The notes under the pieces are model-generated. The model searched no databases. It was not told the origin of the DNA and saw only the letters and a list, made by a program, of their open reading frames with translations. The position numbers and the translations under genes are program-made. Positions 57,946-64,000 of a stretch of 64,000 bases of DNA are shown piece by piece. Origin of the DNA: Rhizorhabdus wittichii RW1. GTDB lineage: Bacteria > Pseudomonadota > Alphaproteobacteria > Sphingomonadales > Sphingomonadaceae. The stretch is from positions 5,318,262-5,382,261 of the forward strand of contig CP000699.1 of NCBI GenBank assembly GCA_000016765.1, given 5' to 3'. The stretch's first letter is position 1, and every line of letters starts with the position of its first letter.

Positions 57946-58395
57946 TTATCGTCCGGTCGATCCGAACCCGCCGGCGCCGCGCGCGGTCTCGTCGAGGTCC
58001 GAGACCTCCGCGAACGCCGCCCGTTGCACCGCGGCCGGCACGAGCTGGGCGATGCGCTCGCCGCGCTTCACCTCGAACGGCTCCGAACCGAGATTGGCGA
58101 GGATCACCTTCACCTCGCCGCGATAGTCGGCGTCGATCGTGCCGGGCGTGTTGAGGCAGGTGACGCCATGCTTGAGCGCGAGGCCGGAGCGCGGGCGCAC
58201 CTGCACCTCATAGCCTTCGGGGATCGCGATCGCGAAGCCGGTGGCGACGGCATGGCGCGCGCCGGGCGCCAGCGTCACGTCCTCGGCCGACACCACGTCC
58301 AACCCGGCGGCATGGGCGGTGGCATAAGCGGGGAGCGGCAGGCCCGCACCATGGTCGAGGCGCTTCAGCTTGATCGAAATCTCAGGCGAACTCAT
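57946..58395 (-). CDS. dut: dUTP diphosphatase
   Basis: This 149-aa trimeric dUTPase hydrolyses dUTP to dUMP. The five family motifs are visible: [11 protein letters not shown] (1), [12 protein letters not shown] (2), [14 protein letters not shown] (3), RIAQLVPA (4) and [10 protein letters not shown] (5). It overlaps coaBC by 14 nt at its start, so the two are translationally coupled. It lies 28 nt upstream of the MoeB-like gene. Confidence 0.97.
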
Positions 58396-59599
58396 CGGCG
58401 ATCCTTGTAGCGAGGCGTTGGGCGACCTCGGCCTTGGGCATGGTTTCCCAGCTCTCGACCCCGGTGCGCGTGACGATATGGATGCTGTTGCTGTCGCCGC
58501 CCATCACGTCTCCCGACACGTCGTTGGCGACGATCCAGTCGGCGTCCTTGCGCGCGCGCTTGGCGATCGCATGGTCGACGACATTCTCGGTCTCGGCGGC
58601 GAAGCCGACCAGCAGGCGGGGGCGGCGCGGATTGCGCGCGAGGCCCGCCAATATGTCGGGATTCTCGGCGAGGGGCAGCACCGGCGGCGCGCCCGATCCG
58701 TCCTTCTTGATCTTCTGCCCGGCGGAGGTCTCGGCGCGCCAGTCGGCGACGGCGGCGACCATCACCGCGACGTCGGCGGGCAAGGCGGTCTCGACCGCCG
58801 CCGCCATGTCGCGCGCGCTCTCGACGTCGATACGGTGGACGCCGGCCGGGGTCGGCAGGCTGACCGGCCCCGACACCAAGGTCACCCGCGCGCCGAGCGC
58901 CGCCAGTGCCTCGGCGATCGCATAGCCCTGCTTCCCCGAGGAGCGGTTGGCGATGTAGCGGACCGGGTCGATCGGCTCGTGGGTCGGCCCCGCCGTCACC
59001 AGCACATGGCGCCCGGCGAGCGCGCCGCCCTTGATCCCCGGCGCGGGCGCGGCACGCGGCCGGTCGAGCGCCTTCTCGATTTCGCTCCAGATGAACGGCG
59101 GCTCGGGCAGGCGGCCGGGCCCGAACTCGCCGCAGGCCATCGCTCCATCGTCGGGATCGAGCACCGTCACCCCGTCCGCGCGCAGCCGCGCGACGTTGCG
59201 TTGGGTGGCGGGATGGAGCCACATCCGCACGTTCATCGCCGGGGCGACGAGCACCGGCTTGTCGGTCGCCAGCAGCAGGGTGGTGGCCAGGTCGTCGGCG
59301 ATCCCGGCGGCCATCTTCGCCATCAGGTCGGCGGTCGCCGGGCAGACCACCACCAGGTCGGCCTCGCGGCTGAGCTGGATATGGCCCATCTCGGTCTCGT
59401 TCTTGAGGTCCCACAGGCTGGTGTGGACCTCCTGCTCGCTGAGTGCGGCGAGGCTCATCGGCGTGACGAAATGATGCGCCGCCTCGGTAAGCACGCAGCG
59501 CACGCTGCCGCCGCCCTTGCGGATCAGCCGCACCAGCTCGCACGCCTTGTACGCCGCGATGCCGCCGCCGATGATGAGCAGGATGCGGGGGGCGATCAT
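58382..59599 (-). CDS. coaBC: Bifunctional phosphopantothenoylcysteine synthetase/decarboxylase
   Basis: This 405-aa enzyme makes 4'-phosphopantetheine for coenzyme A. The N-terminal CoaC flavoprotein has [19 protein letters not shown] and the APAMNVRMW substrate loop with the FIWSEIE region; the C-terminal CoaB has [25 protein letters not shown] and the ANDVSG segment. The ATG overlaps the mazF stop (ATGA), putting this essential gene in the toxin-antitoxin operon. Confidence 0.97.
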
Positions 59600-59931
59600 A
59601 GCCCGACCACCGTTCGGAGCGCGTGAACGACCGCGTCGCGGTCGGCTTGCGACAATGTGCCGATCCGTCGCTCGATCAGCCGATGGTCGAGGGTGAACAG
59701 CTTCATCCGGACCTTGCAGGGCTTGGGCAGGCCGGCGCGCGCCCGATCGCTGAGGGCGGTGTCGCCCGGCCAGTCGGATTGTTCGGCGGAGGTTATCATC
59801 GCGAGCAGCGCATTGTCGGTCGTCTCACCAAAGGCCCGGTCGCTGAGCATCAGCGCGGGACGCCGCTTGGTCGTGCGCCGGTCGGTGAAGGGAAAGGGCA
59901 CGACGACCGTGTCGAACCGGTCAAAGGTCAC
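59596..59931 (-). CDS. MazF/PemK-family toxin
   Basis: This 111-aa protein has the MazF-type fold signature: FDTVVVPFPFTDRRTTKRRPALML at the N-terminus, then the DWPGDTALSDRARAGLPKPCKVRMKLFTL region. MazF toxins are sequence-specific endoribonucleases. It starts at a GTG overlapping the antitoxin gene by 11 nt and its stop overlaps coaBC. The Pro-Phe-Pro-Phe-Thr-Asp start and the Arg/Pro pair in RRPALM are consistent with an active family member. Confidence 0.85.
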   Translation of the reverse strand: MTFDRFDTVVVPFPFTDRRTTKRRPALMLSDRAFGETTDNALLAMITSAEQSDWPGDTALSDRARAGLPKPCKVRMKLFTLDHRLIERRIGTLSQADRDAVVHALRTVVGL

Positions 59932-60145
59932 GGAAGGCCTCTTCGTCGGCGTCGCTCGACCATTCGCTCAAGGTCGATCCGGCCGCCGCCGTCCAGGCCC
60001 AATCGATCGCGCGAGCCTTGCGCACGATCACCTTGCCGTCTTCGACCTCGAAGGCGACATGATCGCCCGATTTGACGCCGAGCTGCTGCCGGACGTCGGC
60101 CGGGATCGTCACCTGGTTCTTCGCCGTGAGCTTGCTGACGTCCAT
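59921..60145 (-). CDS. AbrB/MazE-type antitoxin
   Basis: This 74-aa protein has an N-terminal swapped-hairpin DNA-binding domain (SKLTAKNQVTIPADVRQQLGVKSGDHVAFEV) and a short C-terminal tail to bind the toxin. It lies immediately upstream of the MazF-type gene with an 11-nt overlap, the usual order. There is no ribosome-binding site before the ATG at 60145; a palindrome ends 3 nt upstream, so the transcript may be leaderless. Confidence 0.85.
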   Translation of the reverse strand: MDVSKLTAKNQVTIPADVRQQLGVKSGDHVAFEVEDGKVIVRKARAIDWAWTAAAGSTLSEWSSDADEEAFRDL

Positions 60146-60148
60146 ACC

Positions 60149-60162
60149 GTATTACGTAATAC
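60149..60162 (-). promoter_or_regulatory. Palindromic operator of the toxin-antitoxin operon
   Basis: GTATTACGTAATAC is a perfect 14-bp palindrome, flanked by ATACCG on both sides, ending 3 nt before the antitoxin start codon. AbrB-type antitoxins bind such sites to repress their own operon. Its A/T content stands out from the GC-rich surroundings. Confidence 0.6.
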
Positions 60163-60177
60163 CGAATGGCGGCGCCA

Positions 60178-61710
60178 TCAACCGACGAGCAGCATCGCCG
60201 CCGCGCCAGCCACGGCCGCCAGCGCCGCGACCGCCGCGTAGCGCCAGCCCGATCCGATGCGGATCACCTGCACCTCGGGCAGCGGCGGGGGCGGGGGGGC
60301 GCCGCCGGGGGCGGGGAACTGCGCCTCGATCCGGCGGACGAGGTCGGGCAGCCCGGCCAGGGTGCGCAGGTCGCCGACGATGCGGTCGGCCAGCCACGCC
60401 TCGGGGCCGAGTTCGGAGCGGATCCATTCCTTCACGAACGGGCCCGACGTCTCCCACATGTTCAGGTCGGGATCGAGGCCGGTCGCCACGCCTTCGACCA
60501 TCACCATCGTCTTCTGGAGCAGCAGCAGGTGCGGCTGGGTCTGCATGTCGAAGTCGCGGGTGATCGTGAACAGGCCGTCGAGCATCTGGCCGATCGAGAT
60601 GTCCTTGGCGGGCAGCCCGCGGATCGGCTCGCCGACGGCGCGCAGCGCGGTGGTGAACTCGCCGATATTGTGGTGCGGCGGCACATAGCCCGCTTCGAAA
60701 TGGATCTCGGCGACGCGCTTGTAGTTGCCGGTGATCAGCCCGTGCAGGATCTCCGCCAGCCACACCCGCGCGCGCCGGTCGATCCGGCCCATGATGCCGA
60801 AGTCGATCGCCGCGATCCGCCCGTCGGGCAGCGCGAACAGATTGCCGTGGTGGAGGTCGGCGTGGAAGAAGCCGTCGGCGATCGCCTGTCGCAGGAAGGC
60901 CTGGACGAGCAGCGCTCCGAGCGCCTTGCCATCATGCCCGGCGGCGGCGATCGCCGTCCGGTCGGCCATCTTGATGCCGTCGATCCATTCCATGGTGAGG
61001 ACGCGGCGCGCGGTGCGGCTCCAGTCGATCGCGGGGACGACGAAGCCCGGCACCGCCGCCATGTTCTCGGCCAGCTCGGATGCCGAGGCGGCCTCGCGGC
61101 GCAGGTCCAGCTCGCGCGCGGTCCACTGGCGGAAGGTGGCGATGACGAGGCGCGGGCGCAGCCGCGCGAATTCGCCGCCGATCAGCTCGGCATGCGCGGC
61201 GGCCCATTCATAGGTCTCGATCGCGCGGGCCATCTCCTCCTCGATGCCCGGCCGCAGCACCTTGACCGCGACGGTGCGGCCGTCGGTCGTCACCGCGCGG
61301 TGGACCTGCGCGATCGAGGCGGCGCCGACCGGCTCTTCCTCGAACGCGGCGAACAGTTCCTCGATCGGCTTGCCGAGGCCCTGCTCGATCGCCGCGCGGA
61401 TCAGCGGGAAGGGGGCGGGGGGCAGAGCGTCCTGAAGCCGCGACAATTCGGCCGCCGCCTGCTCGCCGACCAGATCGGGGCGGGTGGCGAGCGCCTGGCC
61501 CAGCTTGATCGCCGCCGGGCCCAGCGCCTCGAAGGCGTCGGCGTAAGCGGGCTGCGCGGGCAGGCGGGCGCCGATGCGCAGGATTCGGCTCAAGCGCCGG
61601 ACCTGCGGCGGGGCCAGCGGATCGCGTTCGATCCCGCGCAGCGCGCCGTGGCGCGCGAGCGTGCGGCCCCAGCGGAACAGCCGCCAGATATGGACGAAGC
61701 TGGGGGTCAA
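60178..61710 (-). CDS. ubiB: Ubiquinone biosynthesis protein UbiB (ABC1/ADCK kinase-like)
   Basis: This 510-aa membrane-associated protein is needed for ubiquinone synthesis. It has the atypical-kinase features GPAAIKLGQALATRPDLVG (about 64-82), AASIAQVHRA, VAVKVLRPGI (Lys), FHADLHHGNLF (about 285-295) and IDFGIMGR, and two C-terminal hydrophobic stretches. It starts at a TTG that overlaps the ubiE stop (TTGA). The toxin-antitoxin operon follows 32 nt downstream. Confidence 0.95.
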   Translation of the reverse strand: MTPSFVHIWRLFRWGRTLARHGALRGIERDPLAPPQVRRLSRILRIGARLPAQPAYADAFEALGPAAIKLGQALATRPDLVGEQAAAELSRLQDALPPAPFPLIRAAIEQGLGKPIEELFAAFEEEPVGAASIAQVHRAVTTDGRTVAVKVLRPGIEEEMARAIETYEWAAAHAELIGGEFARLRPRLVIATFRQWTARELDLRREAASASELAENMAAVPGFVVPAIDWSRTARRVLTMEWIDGIKMADRTAIAAAGHDGKALGALLVQAFLRQAIADGFFHADLHHGNLFALPDGRIAAIDFGIMGRIDRRARVWLAEILHGLITGNYKRVAEIHFEAGYVPPHHNIGEFTTALRAVGEPIRGLPAKDISIGQMLDGLFTITRDFDMQTQPHLLLLQKTMVMVEGVATGLDPDLNMWETSGPFVKEWIRSELGPEAWLADRIVGDLRTLAGLPDLVRRIEAQFPAPGGAPPPPPLPEVQVIRIGSGWRYAAVAALAAVAGAAAMLLVG

Positions 61711-62438
61711 ATCTTCCAGCCGCTGTGAATGGCGACGAGGCCGCCGAGCAGCGGCTCGACCTTCGCCTGGACGAAGCCGGCCTCGGCGATCTCCGCCTTG
61801 AAGGCGTCCATCGTCGGAAAGCGGCGGATCGATTCGATCAGGTAGCGGTAGCTTTCCTCGTCGCCGGCCAGCATCTTGCCGATCTTGGGGACCAGCCGGT
61901 GCGAATAGGCGTCATAGGCTTCCTTGAAGCCCGGCCACAGCGTCGTCGAGAATTCGAGGCAGTAGAAGCGCCCGCCACGCTTCAGCACGCGATGCGCCTC
62001 CTTCAGCGCTTGCATCCGATGGGTGACGTTGCGGATGCCGAAGGCGATCGTATAGGCGTCGAACCGGTTCGCTTCGAAGCTCAGCGTCTCGGCGTTCTGC
62101 TCGGACCAGGACAGGCCCTCGATCCGCTTCTTCGCGGCGCGCTCCTTGCCGACCTCGAGCATCGCGGCGTTGATGTCGGAAACGGTGACGGCGGCGCCCG
62201 AGCGGGCGAGGCGGAAGGCGATGTCGCCGGTGCCACCCGCCATGTCGAGGATGACCTCCCCGGCGCGCGGCTTCACCCGGCGGACGAAGCGATCCTTCCA
62301 CAGCCGGTGCATCCCGCCCGACATGGCGTCGTTCATCAGGTCGTAGCGGCTCGCGACGCTGCGGAAGACCTCGCCGACCTTGGCGGTCTTCTCGTCGGGG
62401 GAGACGTCGGCATAGCCGAAGGAAACGGTGTCGCTCAT
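61707..62438 (-). CDS. ubiE: Ubiquinone/menaquinone biosynthesis C-methyltransferase UbiE
   Basis: This 243-aa SAM-dependent methyltransferase acts on demethyl-quinones. It opens TVSFGYADVSPDEKTAKVGEVF, has SRYDLMNDAMSGGMHRLWKD, ILDMAGGTGDIAFRLA (SAM loop) and the family signature AFGIRNVTHRMQALKEAHRVLKRGG, broken across two strands. The ATG at 62438 fits the family; the frame runs 17 codons further. It is co-transcribed with ubiB. Confidence 0.96.
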   Translation of the reverse strand: MSDTVSFGYADVSPDEKTAKVGEVFRSVASRYDLMNDAMSGGMHRLWKDRFVRRVKPRAGEVILDMAGGTGDIAFRLARSGAAVTVSDINAAMLEVGKERAAKKRIEGLSWSEQNAETLSFEANRFDAYTIAFGIRNVTHRMQALKEAHRVLKRGGRFYCLEFSTTLWPGFKEAYDAYSHRLVPKIGKMLAGDEESYRYLIESIRRFPTMDAFKAEIAEAGFVQAKVEPLLGGLVAIHSGWKI

Positions 62439-62483
62439 GCGCGACGCTCTAGCGACAGGATGCCGCGCCCGCAAACTCTCGAT

Positions 62484-62563
62484 CGTCATTCCAGCGGAAG
62501 CTGGAATCTCCCTCTCTTCCCGCGACGAGCAGAAGCGAGATCCCGGCTTCCGCCGGGATGACG
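62484..62563. repeat. Inverted pair of palindromic repeats between ubiE and mutM
   Basis: The left unit is CGTCATTCCAGC-GGAA-GCTGGAATCTC (62484-62510) and the right inverted unit ends CCGGGATGACG (62537-62563). The loops (GGAA, TTCC) differ from the other copies, again with stems kept by paired changes. Confidence 0.9.
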
Positions 62564-62584
62564 ACTGGTCTTGGTTCTTTGAAG

Positions 62585-62646
62585 AGAGCCTGATTCACGT
62601 CATCAGCAGAAGCGCAAAGCGCTTCCACCTCGGACGATCAGGCTCT
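62585..62646. repeat. Nested inverted repeat upstream of mutM
   Basis: AGAGCCTGAT (62585-62594) and ATCAGGCTCT (62637-62646) enclose a perfect inner hairpin GAAGCGC-AAA-GCGCTTC (62609-62625). It ends 12 nt before the mutM start codon. I recall similar sequences being repeated in sphingomonad genomes, but could not check. A GANTC site lies in it. Confidence 0.7.
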
Positions 62647-62657
62647 AGGTCGGACCC

Positions 62658-63470
62658 ATGCCCGAGCTTCCCGAAGTAGAAACCACCGTCCGCGGTCTGC
62701 GTCCCCCGCTCGAGGGGCGGCGTCTGACCCGGGTCGAGACCCGCCGCGCCGACCTGCGGCGCCCCTTTCCGGCCGACCTGCGCCAGCGGATGACCGGGGC
62801 GACGATCACCGGGCTCGGCCGCCGCGCCAAATATGGCCTGATCGAGACCGATCGCGGCGACGTGATGGTCTTCCACCTCGGCATGTCGGGCCGCTGGCGG
62901 ATCGACCCGAGCGAGATCGGCGCGCACGATCATCTGGTGCTGGAGACCGACGAGGGGCGGACGCTGTCGCTGTGCGACCCGCGCCGCTTCGGATCGGTCG
63001 ACCTCGTCCGGGGCGAGGAACTCGCCGGGTTCGGCCCGTTCAAGGCGCTGGGGCCCGAGCCGCTGGGCCCCGATCTGACCGGCGCCCATCTCGCCGGGGC
63101 GCTCGAAGGGCGCGTCGCGCCGATCAAGGCGATGCTGCTCGACCAGCGGATCGTCGCCGGGCTCGGCAACATCTATGTGTGCGAGGCGCTGCACATGACC
63201 GGCATCGCGCCGACCACCATGGCGGGCCGGATCGCGAAGAAGCGGCTCGACCGGCTGGTCGATTCGATTCGCGAGGTGCTGGCGGCGGCGATCGAGGCGG
63301 GCGGCTCCACGCTGCGCGACTATGCCCGGCCCGATGGCGAGCTCGGCTATTTCGCCAAGCAGTGGCGCGTCTATGGCCGCGAAGGCGAGCCGTGCCATTG
63401 CGGCACCGTGATCCGGCGCCGCGTCGATGGCGGCCGATCGACCTTCTACTGCCCCAAATGCCAGAAATAG
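62658..63470 (+). CDS. mutM: Formamidopyrimidine-DNA glycosylase (Fpg)
   Basis: This 270-aa base-excision enzyme removes 8-oxoguanine and other oxidised purines. It has the catalytic N-terminus PELPEVETTVRGL (Pro2, Glu3), the H2TH region GIAPTTMAGRIAKKRLDRLV and the C-terminal zinc finger with CHCG and CPKC. The gene order ubiE/mutM/rpsT is typical near the alphaproteobacterial dnaA region. Confidence 0.97.
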   Translation: MPELPEVETTVRGLRPPLEGRRLTRVETRRADLRRPFPADLRQRMTGATITGLGRRAKYGLIETDRGDVMVFHLGMSGRWRIDPSEIGAHDHLVLETDEGRTLSLCDPRRFGSVDLVRGEELAGFGPFKALGPEPLGPDLTGAHLAGALEGRVAPIKAMLLDQRIVAGLGNIYVCEALHMTGIAPTTMAGRIAKKRLDRLVDSIREVLAAAIEAGGSTLRDYARPDGELGYFAKQWRVYGREGEPCHCGTVIRRRVDGGRSTFYCPKCQK

Positions 63471-63483
63471 GGCGAGTTGGAGG

Positions 63484-63512
63484 TTGACCATGCGGGCCGG
63501 CCTGTGTATTGG
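63484..63512 (+). promoter_or_regulatory. Candidate promoter of rpsT
   Basis: TTGACC and TATTGG with a 17-nt spacer lie about 65 nt upstream of the rpsT start. The -10 element is a weak match, so this is tentative. Confidence 0.4.
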
Positions 63513-63577
63513 CGCGGCCTTCCGGCGGGGACCCGTTCCCAGCCGTTCCTGTCATTATAGCTAGGGTTTGAACGAGC

Positions 63578-63841
63578 ATGGCGAATACGCCGCAGGCAAA
63601 GAAGCGCATCCGTCGCAACGATCGTCGCGCCGAGATCAACGGTGCCCGGGTCAGCCGGATCCGCACCTTCGTGAAGAAGGTCGAGGCTGCGCTTGCCGCC
63701 GGCGACAAGACCGCCGCCACCGCCGCGCTGGCCGCTGCCCAGCCCGAGCTGTTCCGTGGCGTCTCGAAGGGCGTGGTCCACAAGAACACCGCCTCGCGCA
63801 AGTTCTCCCGCCTGACCAAGCGCATCGCCGCCCTCGGCTGA
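63578..63841 (+). CDS. rpsT: 30S ribosomal protein S20
   Basis: This 87-aa protein has the family's N-terminus [20 protein letters not shown] and many Lys/Arg. S20 binds 16S rRNA early in 30S assembly. It is followed by a strong terminator and an AT-rich region, consistent with dnaA beyond the window. Confidence 0.98.
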   Translation: MANTPQAKKRIRRNDRRAEINGARVSRIRTFVKKVEAALAAGDKTAATAALAAAQPELFRGVSKGVVHKNTASRKFSRLTKRIAALG

Positions 63842-63856
63842 TCGTTCAGGCCCGTA

Positions 63857-63900
63857 TGACAAAAGGCCCGCCGGCAGAGATGCCGGCGGGCCTTTTGTCA
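63857..63900 (+). terminator. Rho-independent terminator of rpsT
   Basis: A perfect 19-bp stem (TGACAAAAGGCCCGCCGGC and its complement) with a 6-nt loop begins 15 nt after the rpsT stop. The T run is inside the stem base. Confidence 0.88.
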
Positions 63901-64000
63901 TGTCGGCGTCACGGAACCGTAACTCTCGGAATTACTTTGATTCGTTGTCAGAACCCCTCCCAAGAAACTGAAAAACAAAGATAAAATTTTTTTCAGCGGG
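63901..64000. other. AT-rich region at the window edge, probable dnaA upstream region
   Basis: The last 100 bp become strongly AT-rich (for example AAAGATAAAATTTTTTT near 63976-63992) and contain a GANTC site (GATTC near 63940). Position after rpsT suggests the dnaA control region; no DnaA box is visible in this part. Confidence 0.5.

Overview
The window is about 64 kb of GC-rich DNA with densely packed genes, and it reads as chromosome of a sphingomonad (Alphaproteobacteria, Sphingomonadaceae; a Sphingomonas/Rhizorhabdus-like organism is my inference). The reasons are a full-length CtrA with a CtrA box upstream, a Tad/Cpa pilus locus, TonB-dependent receptors, scattered aromatic-type oxygenases, many 1-14 nt gene overlaps, and interspersed palindromes that read 'VIPAKAGIS / EIPAFAGMT' when translated. 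The right end (ubiE-ubiB, coaBC, dut, mutM, rpsT, then an AT-rich stretch) is the arrangement often found just upstream of dnaA in alphaproteobacteria, so dnaA may start just past the window edge.

Layout. 0-10 kb: the 3' part of tamB, a DoxX protein, a Bcr/CflA-type MFS pump, the glnB-glnA nitrogen operon, map, a CinA-like protein and a second MFS pump. 10-21 kb: small membrane and GFA proteins, a divergent ClC channel, a TauD-type dioxygenase, two divergent operons that look like a lipid-modification locus (CFA-synthase-like methyltransferase + DUF1295; flavin oxidoreductase + DUF1365 + GreA/B-like factor), and an ABC exporter preceded by a putative 21-codon leader ORF. 20.6-28.4 kb: a redoxin/DUF899/beta-propeller set around a winged-helix regulator, then a TetR regulator, a TonB-dependent receptor and a secreted metallophosphoesterase. 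28.4-41 kb: ctrA with its control region, a glycosyltransferase, TraB/GumN, glyQS, ppdK, a DUF418 protein, and a Rieske oxygenase coupled to a LuxR regulator. 41-48.3 kb: cpaA-B-C-D-E-tadB-tadC. There is no cpaF/tadA motor gene, and a palindromic repeat has been inserted in frame into the cpaD signal-peptide region.

49.5-55.4 kb is the accessory island. It is AT-richer and holds a 66-aa secreted protein with YD-type repeat motifs, a 168-aa secreted protein, a 1405-aa Sec-secreted Rhs protein with a variable C-terminal domain, and an overlapping four-helix membrane protein that is a candidate immunity factor. The island is bracketed by two copies of the 3' end of a flavin oxidoreductase gene: one is the real gene end and the other a 146-bp, mostly synonymously diverged fragment. 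This suggests arrival by recombination with a related donor. The island is the best candidate here for an undescribed polymorphic toxin system.

55.4-64 kb returns to housekeeping genes: a methyltransferase, a HicB-like protein, then a leftward chain mazE-mazF-coaBC-dut-moeB-like-dsrE-like in which the toxin-antitoxin pair heads an essential CoA/dUTP operon, followed by ubiE-ubiB, mutM and rpsT. I saw no tRNA, rRNA, CRISPR array or intact insertion sequence.
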